From NCBI RefSeq assembly GCF_012641465.1, contig NZ_JABAIK010000002.1, forward strand, positions 186,001 to 250,000: a stretch of 64,000 nucleotides of DNA. Reading direction: 5' to 3'. Made by a program: the position numbers and the translations under genes. Below, piece after piece: positions 29,733 to 39,200 of this stretch. The DNA comes from Vibrio agarilyticus (lineage in GTDB: Bacteria > Pseudomonadota > Gammaproteobacteria > Enterobacterales > Vibrionaceae). Under the pieces are notes generated by a model. It was not told where the DNA came from. It made no database searches and was given only the letters and a program-made list of their open reading frames with translations. Position 1 is the first letter of the stretch. Every line of letters starts with the position of its first letter.

Positions 29733-29860
29733 TATACCCAAGATGCAGGCAGGTAACAAACGAGCAAAACCTCAGAGCACGTCGTCAACATAGAGAAACG
29801 ATGTGATGAGGTTTGTGAGAGCCCGTCAATAACGCTTTAGCATCAAGTAGCAAGGGGTTA
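29733..29860 (+). repeat. ERIC-like repeat overlapping the malZ stop codon
   Basis: TATACCCA followed directly by AGATGCAGGCAGG, so the ACAACTTGA part of the left arm is deleted. The right end CAAGTAGCAAGGGGTTA contains the malZ stop codon (29858-29860). Confidence 0.75.
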
Positions 29861-31732
29861 ACTGAGCAAAAATATCTCGCAGTGCTGCGCTGGGATACTC
29901 AGCGTCATTTCACCATCACGGCAACACCACTGCTCATGAGACAAAATCCCCTTCGCGCTCTGAACTGGTACCGTCAATTGCCAAAGCGGCAGAGTCACTG
30001 TTTGAGCCTCGAAGCTTCGATTAAGCACACACAGATAACTTTGCTCGCCATAAGTACGAGCAAAAGCTAAAACATCCCCTTGATGATGCAACCACTGCAC
30101 ACTACCTTGCTGCAATGCCACACTATGAGTTCGCAAATGGGCCAGCGTTTGAACCAATTCAATCATATCTTTGCGCGTTGCAAGGCGCTCCCACGGAAAG
30201 CAGCGACGATTATCGGGATCATGACCACCTTCTAACGCCACTTCGGTGCCATAGTACAAACAAGGCACGCCAACCCAAGCGAACAAAAAGGTTAACGCCA
30301 TTTTAAGCCGCGCTTCATCGCCATTGACCATAGTCAAAAAACGCATTGTATCGTGACTGTCTAACTGGTTAAGCTGGGCCAACTGATTGCGCCATGGCAC
30401 TTTTGCCGTCGCCTCATTAAGCCATGCGGCAAATTCGCTCGCATCCAAGGCTATCGGATCAAAAGCAATGTCCAGCCCAGCAAGAAACGCTCTAAGCGGA
30501 TGAGCAAAACCATAGTAATTCATCGCGCCATCTTCTTGATCGCCTTGCAGCCACTGAGTCGCCTCAAAAAAATGTTCGCCCAAAACATAGCTTTCCGGAT
30601 TTGCCGCCTTAGCAGCGGCGCGAAAGGCCTTAACATAGTGAGCGTTATTGGCAGCTCCTTCTCCCTCGCCCAGCATGTGAATCACATCAAAGCGCCAACC
30701 ATCAATGTCGTAAGGCTTACCAAGCCAATGCGCAATCACGTTCTGATCACCGGCGTAGAAATAATCTCGAACTTCGGAGTTTAAGAAATTTAATTTAGGC
30801 AGAGTATCGATGCCATTCCAACCGATGTAATTGTCATTACCTTGCTCCCGGCCACCTGTCGGCTGACCCAGAAATTGATAATAATCGCGATACGGCGAGT
30901 CGCTATTGTGCCACGCGCCAAGCCCGTCCTCACGCTGTGAGAATCGGTCAAACCACGGGTGATTGTGCGATGTATGGTTAAACACCGCATCCAGCACGAT
31001 CTTCATTCCGCGCTGGTGAACGTCGCGGCTTAATTGCGCAAACTCGGCATTGGTGCCCAAATGAGGGTCTACGGTAAAATAATCGGTAGTATCGTATTTA
31101 TGGTTGCTGGGTGAGGTAAAAATGGGATTTAAATACAAGGTCGTCACGCCCAGCGCTTGCAAGTAATCCAACTTATTCGTAATGCCTTGAAGATCACCAC
31201 CATAAAACTCACTTGCGCCAGTACCGTTGTGCGTAGAGACTGGCGCGCCCCACGTTTTAGCAACCGTTGGCATCTCGCGCCCATTCAAACAGTATTCATC
31301 ACTTTTGACACTGATGCTTGGATTGCCGTTCGCAAAACGGTCAGGGAAAATCTGATAAAACACTTGGGATTGTACCCACTGCGGCGGCTGCGCTTGAGCG
31401 TTATAGCGAAACTGTTGCTCAAGTCCAGGCATGCGATGAGAAATCCCCACCCCAGACAACCAAAACTGCTCGGTCTCGGTGACCCATTTAAAACAGTAAA
31501 CGGTCGTGGCTTTATCGCGATTTAATGGAATGGTGGCGTGCCAATAGCGTAAATACGCCGTTTGTTTACCCGCTTCCATGGGGATCAACCGCTGCTCATT
31601 ATCCGGCTCACAGCGCACATAGATCTGACGCGGCGTCGCATTACTCTGACTCACCAGCGTCAATTCAAGCGTCTCATCACGTGTCACTACCCAGTGCACG
31701 TCTTGTCCATGATACAAAAAAGGGGTCGCCAT
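29858..31732 (-). CDS. malZ: Maltodextrin glucosidase
   Basis: 624 residues (E. coli MalZ 604). It removes glucose from the reducing end of maltodextrins in the cytoplasm, keeping the level of the inducer maltotriose in check. An N-terminal beta-domain is followed by a GH13 barrel with FYQIFPDRFANG, LDAVFNH (region I), DGWRFDVIHMLGE (Asp nucleophile), LGEHF (Glu) and LDSHDTMRF. It lies downstream of malG beyond a strong terminator; no separate promoter was recognised in the 113-bp gap, so expression may depend on read-through. Its stop codon sits in a repeat. Confidence 0.93.
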   Translation of the reverse strand: MATPFLYHGQDVHWVVTRDETLELTLVSQSNATPRQIYVRCEPDNEQRLIPMEAGKQTAYLRYWHATIPLNRDKATTVYCFKWVTETEQFWLSGVGISHRMPGLEQQFRYNAQAQPPQWVQSQVFYQIFPDRFANGNPSISVKSDEYCLNGREMPTVAKTWGAPVSTHNGTGASEFYGGDLQGITNKLDYLQALGVTTLYLNPIFTSPSNHKYDTTDYFTVDPHLGTNAEFAQLSRDVHQRGMKIVLDAVFNHTSHNHPWFDRFSQREDGLGAWHNSDSPYRDYYQFLGQPTGGREQGNDNYIGWNGIDTLPKLNFLNSEVRDYFYAGDQNVIAHWLGKPYDIDGWRFDVIHMLGEGEGAANNAHYVKAFRAAAKAANPESYVLGEHFFEATQWLQGDQEDGAMNYYGFAHPLRAFLAGLDIAFDPIALDASEFAAWLNEATAKVPWRNQLAQLNQLDSHDTMRFLTMVNGDEARLKMALTFLFAWVGVPCLYYGTEVALEGGHDPDNRRCFPWERLATRKDMIELVQTLAHLRTHSVALQQGSVQWLHHQGDVLAFARTYGEQSYLCVLNRSFEAQTVTLPLWQLTVPVQSAKGILSHEQWCCRDGEMTLSIPAQHCEIFLLS

Positions 31733-31767
31733 ACATTTCCCTCAAGTTCAAATCTTATATTTTAGAT

Positions 31768-31796
31768 AAAAAAAATCCGGTAGCGGGGCTACCGGA
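31768..31796 (-). terminator. Terminator after malG
   Basis: TCCGGTAGC, GGG, GCTACCGGA: a perfect 9-bp stem followed on the minus strand by T8. It lies between malG and malZ. Confidence 0.88.
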
Positions 31797-31845
31797 GGGA
31801 TTCCTAAGACAGGAAAACAACGAATTACAATGCGTGCTGTCAGCG

Positions 31846-32736
31846 TTAGCCTTTAACACCACCTGCAGTTAAGCCACCCACAAGGAAGCGCTGGGCTGCA
31901 AGGAACACAATAGTGATGGGGAGTGCAGAGAGTACCGCTGCGGCCGCAAAATCACCCCATAGGTAGTTTTGTGGGTAGAGGTATTGTTGCATGCCCACCG
32001 CCAAGGTGTAGCTTTCAACATCAGTAAGAAGTAGCGATGCAACCGGCACTTCTGTAACTGCTGCGATAAATGACAGAATGAATACAACCGCGAGAATTGG
32101 CACTGACAGAGGCAGTAGAACCAAACGGAACGCTTGCCATGGTGTTGCGCCGTCCAACGCAGCCGCTTCTTCGAGAGAGCGGTCGATGGTTTCAAAGTAG
32201 CCTTTAATGGTCCATACGTGCATCGCGATACCACCGATGTAAGCAAAGATAAGACCGCCGTGTGTATTCAAACCTAAGAACGGAATGTACTGACCTAAAC
32301 GGTCAAACAACGCATAAAGAGCAACCAATGACAGCACCGCTGGGAACATTTGGAAAATCATCATGCCCTTCAAAATGGTGCTCTTGCCACGAAAACGCAT
32401 ACGAGCGAAAGCGTAAGCACTGGTCGTCGACATCGCTACGATAATGATCGATGTGATGCCCGCAATTTTAACCGTGTTCCAAAGCCATAGCAGTACTGGG
32501 AACGGTGGTGGCGTTACTGTGCCGTCACCATTATCCACTGCGATACCCAACGCCAAGCGCCAGTGATCAAGCGTTGGATTGGTTGGAATGATTTCCCCAC
32601 CCGCAAAGTTACCTTCGCGGAGTGAGATTGCAATAATCATTAGCAGAGGGAATAAGATCATCGCGAGGAAAATCCACAAACCCGCGTGCGCCGCCCATAC
32701 ACGATATTTCAGTGATTTAGCTTGTACCATTGCCAT
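31846..32736 (-). CDS. malG: Maltose/maltodextrin ABC transporter permease MalG
   Basis: 296 residues, the same length as E. coli MalG. Six membrane spans are expected. The coupling-helix EAA motif [20 protein letters not shown] is present, and the C-terminus ends [10 protein letters not shown] as in MalG. It pairs with MalF in the inner membrane to form the pore driven by MalK. It starts 12 bp after malF, with a GGAGCC ribosome site. Confidence 0.95.
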   Translation of the reverse strand: MAMVQAKSLKYRVWAAHAGLWIFLAMILFPLLMIIAISLREGNFAGGEIIPTNPTLDHWRLALGIAVDNGDGTVTPPPFPVLLWLWNTVKIAGITSIIIVAMSTTSAYAFARMRFRGKSTILKGMMIFQMFPAVLSLVALYALFDRLGQYIPFLGLNTHGGLIFAYIGGIAMHVWTIKGYFETIDRSLEEAAALDGATPWQAFRLVLLPLSVPILAVVFILSFIAAVTEVPVASLLLTDVESYTLAVGMQQYLYPQNYLWGDFAAAAVLSALPITIVFLAAQRFLVGGLTAGGVKG

Positions 32737-32748
32737 AAGAGAGGCTCC

Positions 32749-34323
32749 TTAATCTTGTTCCAACTTGGTAAATCTGAGGTTCAATAGTGCCATACCGCCC
32801 ACCATCAAGAAGATCATTGTTGCGATAGCACCTGCAAGACCAAAGTCTTGACCGCCGCCGCCCTCAAAGGCGATACGATAGGTATAGCTCACAAGTAGGT
32901 CGGTATAACCTGCAGGTACCGAAGTATCTACCATGTTTGGACCACCTGTTGTTAGAAGCTGAATCATTACAAAGTTGTTGAAGTTAAAGGCAAAACTTGC
33001 AATTAGTAGGGGTGCCATTGGCTTCATCATCATCGGTAACGTGATCTTGAAGAAGTTATGCACCGGGCCTGCGCCGTCAATCGCGGAGGCTTCGTATAAA
33101 TCGTCAGGAATGGATTTGAGCAAGCCCATGCAAAGAATCATCATGTATGGGAAGCCAAGCCAGGTGTTAACGATAACCACCATCATTCGTGCCATCAGCG
33201 GATCTGAGAACCAGCTTGGACTAATGCCAAACATCGCTTCAAGCATCATGTTGATCTCACCAAAGCTTTGGTTAAACAAACCTTTGAAGATCAAAATCGA
33301 GATAAAGGACGGTACAGCGTAAGGAAGAATCAACAATACGCGGTAAATGCCACTGCCTTTTAACGGTTCCCACTGAACGATACACGCTAGTACCAAACCC
33401 ACCGCCAATGTCAGAGCCACAGCTAGGAATGCAAAGACAATTGTCCAAATAAAGATTTCAACAAACGGCTCTTTGATACCATCGTCAACCAGAACGCGGG
33501 TGAAGTTTTTCCAACCCACATCGACCACGAAACCAGGTGATACCGCTTTACCAACAAACTCACCTTGCTCATCAACAGGTTGATAGTAGCCTGTGGTGTA
33601 ATTTGGCTTATAAGTGACGCCTTGTTGATTATTAAATAACGTTTCGCCATCCGCTTGCATTGTGTATTGCGGGCCTTCTGCCGCAAATTTACGCAAGCTA
33701 CTCATGCGAATTTCTTCGCCATTAGGCGTCTCTAGTAATAGAGTGCGTAACGCATGGCGATTTTGCGCAATCACTTTAATCGGGGCTTTTTCGCCCTGTA
33801 GTGAATTGCTTTCGTTAATATCGAGCGTTTCTGTTGGCATGTTGCCAAATGAAAACGGCTCACTTGCCATCATACGGCCATCATCATTGATCACAACTTG
33901 GGCTAAGCCGTTGTGTTCATAAATATCAAATGCGTACGATTTCCCCGACTGATACGTGCGGTCAAGCAACACTTGCTGAGCACGTTCTAGCGTCAATTGG
34001 TTATTTGCGCTGTAGTTAGTAAAAGCCAAGCCGACGGTATAAAGCAGCGGGAAGATGATGAAAATGATCATCCCTGCAATACCAGGATAGATATAACGAT
34101 GAGCGTAGGTTTTATTACTACCAAAAATCCCCACGGCGAGCGCCGTTAGTACGACAGTCAACAAAGCGAATGCGGTTTCACCTTGAGCGTACATCAAGAT
34201 GGTGGCGTATCCGTTGATCGCGGTGATCAATGAGAGAATGGACCATTTCAAGTATGAGTGATGCTTCACCTTGGTGGTCTTTGCTTGAGGCTCTAAGAAA
34301 CCTGCGTCTTGCACTGGCTGCAT
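32749..34323 (-). CDS. malF: Maltose/maltodextrin ABC transporter permease MalF
   Basis: 524 residues. Two N-terminal spans are followed by a third hydrophobic segment and a large periplasmic P2 loop (about 100-270, with YTTGYYQPVDEQGEFV as in MalF). Five more spans follow, with the EAA motif YEASAIDGAGPVHNFFKITLP. It forms the membrane pore with MalG; the P2 loop contacts MalE. It is the middle gene of malEFG, 104 bp after malE with a hairpin in the gap. Confidence 0.95.
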   Translation of the reverse strand: MQPVQDAGFLEPQAKTTKVKHHSYLKWSILSLITAINGYATILMYAQGETAFALLTVVLTALAVGIFGSNKTYAHRYIYPGIAGMIIFIIFPLLYTVGLAFTNYSANNQLTLERAQQVLLDRTYQSGKSYAFDIYEHNGLAQVVINDDGRMMASEPFSFGNMPTETLDINESNSLQGEKAPIKVIAQNRHALRTLLLETPNGEEIRMSSLRKFAAEGPQYTMQADGETLFNNQQGVTYKPNYTTGYYQPVDEQGEFVGKAVSPGFVVDVGWKNFTRVLVDDGIKEPFVEIFIWTIVFAFLAVALTLAVGLVLACIVQWEPLKGSGIYRVLLILPYAVPSFISILIFKGLFNQSFGEINMMLEAMFGISPSWFSDPLMARMMVVIVNTWLGFPYMMILCMGLLKSIPDDLYEASAIDGAGPVHNFFKITLPMMMKPMAPLLIASFAFNFNNFVMIQLLTTGGPNMVDTSVPAGYTDLLVSYTYRIAFEGGGGQDFGLAGAIATMIFLMVGGMALLNLRFTKLEQD

Positions 34324-34381
34324 ACCAGCTCCTTAAACTACTAAATAACAAAATTGGAACGGCAGATGGCGGAAGGGGAAG

Positions 34382-34403
34382 GCGGGGAAGCGAACTTCCC
34401 CGC
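34382..34403 (-). other. Intercistronic hairpin between malE and malF
   Basis: GCGGGGAAG, CGAA loop, CTTCCCCGC: a perfect 9-bp stem 25 bp after the malE stop, with no T-run. In E. coli, REP hairpins at the same place keep malE mRNA more abundant than malF; this stem may do the same. Confidence 0.6.
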
Positions 34404-34427
34404 TTATTACTACACAGTTCTTAATGC

Positions 34428-35609
34428 TTACTTAAGCATTTGTTTCTCTGCTGTTGCTAGCGCTTCTTCCACAGTTTGGCGGCCATCTACAACATTACGA
34501 ATCGCTGCACCTTCTGCATACCAGAATGCAGACATGTTAGCGATGTTAGGCATGATTTCGCCGTTTTGTGCGTTCGCCATTGTTGCCGCGATACGTGAAT
34601 CTTTCGCCAAACGGTCTTGGAATGATTTCAGAGCAACTGCGCCAAGTGGCTTGTCGTTGTCAATCATCTCTAGACCTTCGTCGGTCAATAGGTAGTTCTC
34701 GATGAACTCAACCGCAAGATCTTGGTTTGGTGACGCAGTGCTGATACCCGCAGTCAAAATACCCACGAATGGTTTTGAAGGGTTGCCGTTGAACGTTGGT
34801 AGCTCAGCTACGCCGTAGTTCAGACCAGACTTCTCGATGTTGCTCCAAGCCCAAGGACCATTGATGGTCATTGCTAGGTTGCCTTTGTTGAACTCAGATT
34901 CAGCAACCGCGTAGTCCATGTCTGGCGAGATCACTTTCTTATCAACCAAAGAGCGAAGGAATGTCATCGCGCGTTTTGCGCCTTCGTTCGCAACACCAAC
35001 ATCTTTCGCGTCGTATTTACCGCCGTCAAATTTGAATGCGTAACCACCGTCAGACGCCAATAGAGGCCATGTGAAGTACGGTTCGCCTAGGTTCCACATC
35101 ATGGCGCGTTTGCCGTCTTTTTGAAGCTGCTTGTCTAGTGCTTCAATTTCTTCCCATGTTTTTGGTGGGTTAGGGATCAAGTCTTTGTTATAGATAAGAG
35201 ACAAAGATTCAACCGCTACTGGGTAACCAACAAACTTGCCGTCGTAACGCATTGCGTCCCAAACGAAGTCGATCATCTTGTCTTGAAGTTCTTGAGAAGG
35301 CTTAACTTCCGCTAGAAGACCCGCTTGTGCGTAGCCACCGAAACGGTCGTGCGCCCAAAATACGATATCTGGGCCGTCACCAGCTGCTGCAGTTTGAGGG
35401 AATTTGTTAGATAGGTCGTCAGGGAATGCAACAGTCACTGGAACGCCCATTTCTTCTTCAAATTTTTTGCCGAGTTCAGCTAGACCGTTATAACCTTTGT
35501 CACCATTAATCCAAATGGTCAATTGGCCTTCTTGAATCGCAGCAGCCACATTAGCAGAAGCAAGCGCAGCAAGGGTACAAAGCGCTACACGTGATACAAC
35601 GTTTTTCAT
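34428..35609 (-). CDS. malE: Periplasmic maltose/maltodextrin-binding protein
   Basis: 393 residues from the ATG at 35609 (AAGGATG site). A Sec signal peptide ends near ANVAAA. The mature part follows MBP closely: [59 protein letters not shown] and [13 protein letters not shown]. It captures maltodextrins in the periplasm and delivers them to MalFGK2. A start 35 codons upstream would put charged residues before the signal and was rejected. It is the first gene of malEFG and diverges from malK. Confidence 0.96.
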   Translation of the reverse strand: MKNVVSRVALCTLAALASANVAAAIQEGQLTIWINGDKGYNGLAELGKKFEEEMGVPVTVAFPDDLSNKFPQTAAAGDGPDIVFWAHDRFGGYAQAGLLAEVKPSQELQDKMIDFVWDAMRYDGKFVGYPVAVESLSLIYNKDLIPNPPKTWEEIEALDKQLQKDGKRAMMWNLGEPYFTWPLLASDGGYAFKFDGGKYDAKDVGVANEGAKRAMTFLRSLVDKKVISPDMDYAVAESEFNKGNLAMTINGPWAWSNIEKSGLNYGVAELPTFNGNPSKPFVGILTAGISTASPNQDLAVEFIENYLLTDEGLEMIDNDKPLGAVALKSFQDRLAKDSRIAATMANAQNGEIMPNIANMSAFWYAEGAAIRNVVDGRQTVEEALATAEKQMLK

Positions 35610-35778
35610 CTTTTCATCCTTTCTATTTTTTATCATTGTTACCCTAAAGGCCAAAATGGTGTTCTTAGCGACTCTCTTTTGACCTGTTGGATGGTTCTGG
35701 CTAACGTCTGTCAACCGGAGTTACCTTCAACGCTTACTATCTTCCCGTAGTTAGAAAAGAAAGTATTCCTCCCTTCTA

Positions 35779-35788
35779 CTACGCCCCC
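35779..35788 (-). promoter_or_regulatory. Variant MalT-box candidate in the malE-malK gap
   Basis: GGGGGCGTAG on the minus strand, the same core as near malP and the amylase gene. It lies 170 bp upstream of malE. Confidence 0.4.
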
Positions 35789-35829
35789 GGGGCTGATGGT
35801 AAAAAACATGATCTGTATCCACCCCCATA

Positions 35830-35845
35830 CGTGATCGAATTCACA
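35830..35845. promoter_or_regulatory. CRP-like site
   Basis: CGTGATCGAATTCACA: GTGA-N6-TCAC with both outer bases nearly consensus. Central in the malE-malK regulatory region. Confidence 0.65.
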
Positions 35846-35859
35846 ATATGGTCAAACCA

Positions 35860-35875
35860 TGTGATGCGAAGCACA
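35860..35875. promoter_or_regulatory. CRP-like site
   Basis: TGTGATGCGAAGCACA: TGTGA-N6-GCACA, one base from consensus symmetry. Spaced 30 bp from the previous site, about three helical turns. Confidence 0.6.
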
Positions 35876-35896
35876 TGGTAAACCCGATAAAATTCC

Positions 35897-35906
35897 CCTT
35901 CATCCT
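35897..35906 (-). promoter_or_regulatory. MalT-box-like site
   Basis: AGGATGAAGG on the minus strand, matching the GGATGA core of the MalT consensus. Confidence 0.45.
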
Positions 35907-35933
35907 GCTGAGCTAAAAAATGTGATGAAGGCA

Positions 35934-35953
35934 CTCATCCCCCTTCATCCCCC
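35934..35953 (-). promoter_or_regulatory. Tandem MalT boxes between malE and malK
   Basis: On the minus strand, GGGGGATGAA (35944-35953) and GGGGGATGAG (35934-35943) are adjacent direct repeats 10 bp apart. The second is an almost exact match to GGGGATGAGG. Together with the CRP-like sites this reproduces the mixed MalT/CRP architecture of the E. coli malEp-malKp region. Confidence 0.75.
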
Positions 35954-36102
35954 ACTAATCCTTGTTAAAAGGAGGATGTGGCACCAGTTCAATGCAGTGA
36001 GAATACATTTAAACGCAGGGGCTATGCCCTTTCCAATTACGCTCGAACCGCAGTAATCGCGGATGTGAGCAAAGCAACACAAGAAACAGAAGGAATATCG
36101 CA

Positions 36103-37212
36103 ATGGCCAGCGTCACTTTACGCAACGTTTGCAAAGCCTACGGAGATAATCTGATTTCCAAAAATGTCGATTTGGATATCGCTGAAGGCGAATTCGTGGT
36201 TTTTGTCGGCCCATCAGGTTGTGGTAAATCCACGCTCCTACGCTGTATCGCCGGTTTGGAAGACATTACTTCTGGCGATCTGTATATCGGTGGCGAGCGC
36301 ATGAATGAGATCCCACCATCGCAACGTGGCGTTGGTATGGTATTCCAATCTTACGCGCTGTACCCACACCTTAACCTTTATGACAACATGTCATTTGGTT
36401 TGAAGCTGGCTAAAGCAGACAACGCTGAAATCAAGCGCCGCGTAGAAAACGCCGCGAACATTCTTCAGCTTGGTCACCTGCTAGAGCGTCGTCCTAAAGC
36501 CCTATCGGGTGGACAGCGTCAGCGCGTTGCTATCGGTCGTACTTTGGTGTCACAACCAAAAGTGTTCTTGCTCGATGAGCCTCTATCAAACCTTGATGCG
36601 GCGCTTCGTGTTCAGATGCGTATTGAGATTGCCAAACTGCACAAGCAACTTGGCAGCACTATGATTTATGTTACCCATGACCAAGTCGAAGCGATGACAA
36701 TGGCACAAAAAATCGTTGTGCTGGATGGCGGTTATGTATCTCAAGTTGGTAAGCCACTTGAACTGTACCACTATCCAAAAAATCGCTTCGTTGCCGGTTT
36801 TATCGGCTCACCGAAGATGAACTTCATGAGCGTTCACATTGAAGCGGCTGAATCTGACCGCGTATTGGTTCAACTAGCCAACGGTCAAACCATGTGGATT
36901 CCAGTCTCTGGTCAAACCGTTGAAGCCGGAAGCCGTATGTCACTTGGTATTCGCCCAGAGCATTTGGTTGGCCAAGAAAGCGGCGATGCGACCATTGAAG
37001 GTCACGTACAAGTGGTTGAAAAATTGGGTTATGAGACGCAAGTTTATCTCAAAATGCCAAACCTTGACGCAGATTTCATTTACCGCCGTCCAGACACGCT
37101 TGAAGTTGAAGCTGGCGATACCTTCACTGTTGGTATTCCAGCGCATCGTTGCCACCTATTCCACAGCAATGGCGAAGCATGTCAACGCCTATATAAAGAG
37201 GTCGGCGCATAA
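36103..37212 (+). CDS. malK: Maltose/maltodextrin ABC transporter ATPase MalK
   Basis: 369 residues. The ATPase domain has Walker [10 protein letters not shown] at 36-44, signature [13 protein letters not shown], Walker [12 protein letters not shown] and the switch histidine in [13 protein letters not shown]-terminal regulatory TOBE-like domain (from about 240, with LGIRPEHL) should carry the MalT- and EIIA-Glc-interacting surfaces known for MalK. It powers MalFG and also holds MalT inactive in the absence of substrate. Unlike E. coli, no lamB or malM follows: a terminator comes 67 bp after the stop. AAGGAAT precedes the ATG. Confidence 0.95.
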   Translation: MASVTLRNVCKAYGDNLISKNVDLDIAEGEFVVFVGPSGCGKSTLLRCIAGLEDITSGDLYIGGERMNEIPPSQRGVGMVFQSYALYPHLNLYDNMSFGLKLAKADNAEIKRRVENAANILQLGHLLERRPKALSGGQRQRVAIGRTLVSQPKVFLLDEPLSNLDAALRVQMRIEIAKLHKQLGSTMIYVTHDQVEAMTMAQKIVVLDGGYVSQVGKPLELYHYPKNRFVAGFIGSPKMNFMSVHIEAAESDRVLVQLANGQTMWIPVSGQTVEAGSRMSLGIRPEHLVGQESGDATIEGHVQVVEKLGYETQVYLKMPNLDADFIYRRPDTLEVEAGDTFTVGIPAHRCHLFHSNGEACQRLYKEVGA

Positions 37213-37279
37213 CAGTTCCCTAATCGCAGCGCTAATTTAGCACTGGTTTGTTCTCCACTTTAAACAGCGTTTTTGTTTA

Positions 37280-37308
37280 CCCACCGTGCATGGTGGGTTT
37301 TTTCTTTT
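37280..37308 (+). terminator. malK terminator
   Basis: CCCACC, GTGCAT loop, GGTGGG, then T6C and T5. Confidence 0.88.
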
Positions 37309-37319
37309 TCGCTTTTCAC

Positions 37320-37352
37320 TATACCCAAACGTCTTGAAGCCACTTGGGTATA
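37320..37352. repeat. 33-bp minimal palindrome of the ERIC-like family
   Basis: TATACCCAA, a short centre with CTTGAAGCCAC, TTGGGTATA: only the two ends of the element remain. Confidence 0.6.
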
Positions 37353-37431
37353 TCACTTTGTGACCACCTCGCAATTTGCTCTTGTTGTGATTCTGTTACA
37401 ATGCAGTCACAACAATCTATCGAGCCGATTA

Positions 37432-37857
37432 ATGACCCGTACTCTCACCTCAGGACTCAAACTTTTCAGCCTGCTGCTTGCGGTTGTTGGTGGAGTCGCG
37501 TTGCAGAGCGAGCTGAGCCGCGCGCCCCAAGTTTCATTAAACGATTACTGCGCCTTGTCAGCCATTCCATGCACCCAAAATGGTGTCTCACTGCGCCTTG
37601 ATAGCGACGCCATCACCGCCATGACGCCGATTCAATTAACCGTAACATGGCCAAACAGCGCCGCGCAGACGCTAGCCGTAACGTTAAAAGGCTATGAAAT
37701 GGAGATGGGCGAGCCCAGATACAAACTCACTAAAGTGGCTGATGGTCAATATCAAGGTGAGCTGCTGTTGCCCATTTGCCAAACTGGCGCAATGACCTGG
37801 CTTGGTACCATTAATGATGGTGAGAAAACCATCTATGCGTCACTAAACATGCAATAA
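37432..37857 (+). CDS. Unknown membrane-anchored protein beside copper-delivery genes
   Basis: 141 residues from MTRTLTSGLK. One N-terminal hydrophobic segment (about 10-27) suggests an inner-membrane anchor or uncleaved signal, leaving a periplasmic domain of about 110 residues. Cysteines lie in NDYCALSAIPC and LLPICQTG, so a disulfide or metal site is possible. Methionines are in a GYEMEMGEPR stretch. The frame is open upstream, but those residues derive from the malK terminator and repeat region. It lies 91 bp before an SCO1 gene and probably belongs with it. No family was recognised. Confidence 0.65.
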   Translation: MTRTLTSGLKLFSLLLAVVGGVALQSELSRAPQVSLNDYCALSAIPCTQNGVSLRLDSDAITAMTPIQLTVTWPNSAAQTLAVTLKGYEMEMGEPRYKLTKVADGQYQGELLLPICQTGAMTWLGTINDGEKTIYASLNMQ

Positions 37858-37948
37858 CCATCATCTGCCTGCGATGTTGATCCTATTATCAAAAGAGCTT
37901 CTCACTGCCAAAAACAATGAGCTCAAAAACTAGCAAAAAGGAAACACT

Positions 37949-38557
37949 ATGACTCGACAATGGATGTTTGTTCTTATTTTGGCTTTTTTGCTTGGCTTTG
38001 GCGTCAAAGCATTATGGCCAACTGACGCGTCTCAACCTGCTTCGACCTCAAATATGAGTAATGAACCTGTCGTACTCTTTGGCGCAAGTGAAACGCCCGT
38101 CGCCCTTTTTGACCCAATCGATCCCCGCATTCGTGTGCTCTATTTTGGGTTTACTCGCTGCCCCGACGTTTGCCCAACCTCTTTAGCCATGCTCGCCGGC
38201 GCGCTTAACCAGCTATCTGATGACAAACGAGAGCAATTGCGTCCGATTTTCATCTCTATTGATCCAGAACGCGATGATGCAAAAACCGCAGCCACCTACG
38301 CGCAATACTTTCATCAAAGTATCGAAGGACTATCCGCCCCTCTTAACATCACCACCCCTTTAGCTGAACGCTATGGCGTCATTTTCCGCAAAACGGAGCT
38401 CAATGACTCAAAATTGGACTACACCGTTGACCACAACTCTTACTTCTATTTTGTGCGACCAGATGGCAGTTTACTCACCAAAGTGCCTCATACGCTCAAC
38501 CCCGCACCCATTATTGCTGCTGTAGACCAAGTCCTCACCAGCGCCAATCATGAATAA
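37949..38557 (+). CDS. SCO1/SenC family copper chaperone or thiol reductase
   Basis: 202 residues. An N-terminal span (about 6-23) anchors a periplasmic thioredoxin-like domain. The metal/redox motif CPDVC has Cys71 and Cys75, and the third ligand His162 is in VDHNSYFY. SCO proteins help load the CuA site of cytochrome c oxidase or keep its cysteines reduced. AAAAGGAAACACT precedes the ATG. The PCuAC gene follows by 9 bp, an operon that fits copper delivery to a terminal oxidase. Confidence 0.93.
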   Translation: MTRQWMFVLILAFLLGFGVKALWPTDASQPASTSNMSNEPVVLFGASETPVALFDPIDPRIRVLYFGFTRCPDVCPTSLAMLAGALNQLSDDKREQLRPIFISIDPERDDAKTAATYAQYFHQSIEGLSAPLNITTPLAERYGVIFRKTELNDSKLDYTVDHNSYFYFVRPDGSLLTKVPHTLNPAPIIAAVDQVLTSANHE

Positions 38558-38566
38558 GGAACGATC

Positions 38567-39007
38567 ATGAAATCACTCATCACCCTACTCTTTGTCGTCT
38601 GTTTTGCGCCCACGCTTTACGCCAATACGCTCACCATTAATGACGCCTATGCGCGTGCGATGGCGCCAGGCGCTATCACCAGTGCAGTCTTTGGGGTCAT
38701 TGATAACCCAAGCGATAAAACCGTAGAAATTATTCGCGCCACCACCCCTGCGGCAGGGCATGTCGAGCTTCATACGGTGGAAATGGAAGGTGATGTGATG
38801 AAAATGCGTCAAGTGGACAAATTTACTGTCCCTGCACATGGTGCATTGATCCTAAAACCAGGGGGCTTTCATATTATGCTGTTTGATCTTGTCTCGCCAC
38901 TTGCGACAGGGCAAACCATTGAGGTCACGATTACATTCAAGTCAGGCAAGACCCAAACGTTTCGTGCGCCAGTGAAAAAAGTCATGCATGGCATGAAACA
39001 CGGCTAA
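38567..39007 (+). CDS. Periplasmic copper chaperone PCuAC
   Basis: 146 residues with a Sec signal peptide ending near YAN. The Cu(I) motif is complete: His69, ten residues, Met80, 21 residues, His102, x, Met104. A short His/Met tail (MHGMKHG) may add a second, Cu(II)-binding site. PCuAC passes copper to CuA or CuB of cytochrome oxidase, commonly together with SCO1, which is encoded just upstream. Ribosome site AAGGAACGATC. Confidence 0.93.
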   Translation: MKSLITLLFVVCFAPTLYANTLTINDAYARAMAPGAITSAVFGVIDNPSDKTVEIIRATTPAAGHVELHTVEMEGDVMKMRQVDKFTVPAHGALILKPGGFHIMLFDLVSPLATGQTIEVTITFKSGKTQTFRAPVKKVMHGMKHG

Positions 39008-39147
39008 TCGTCTATACGAGTTAAATGGTGATTGAATGTCGGCAAAATGCCACACAAATCACCATTTTTATTAACTATTGCAAAGTGTTGAGCTTGGCAC
39101 AAAACAAAAACTAGACACAAATTTTTCCGAAGCTAATATAGCGATAT

Positions 39148-39188
39148 ACCCTCACTAATTTTAAGACTTTAAGTTAATTAGTGAGGGT
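39148..39188. other. Inverted repeat with 13-bp arms
   Basis: ACCCTCACTAATT and AATTAGTGAGGGT pair perfectly around a 15-base loop. No T-run follows on either strand. It may end the copper operon or act as an operator. Confidence 0.55.
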
Positions 39189-39200
39189 TCGAGCATCATT

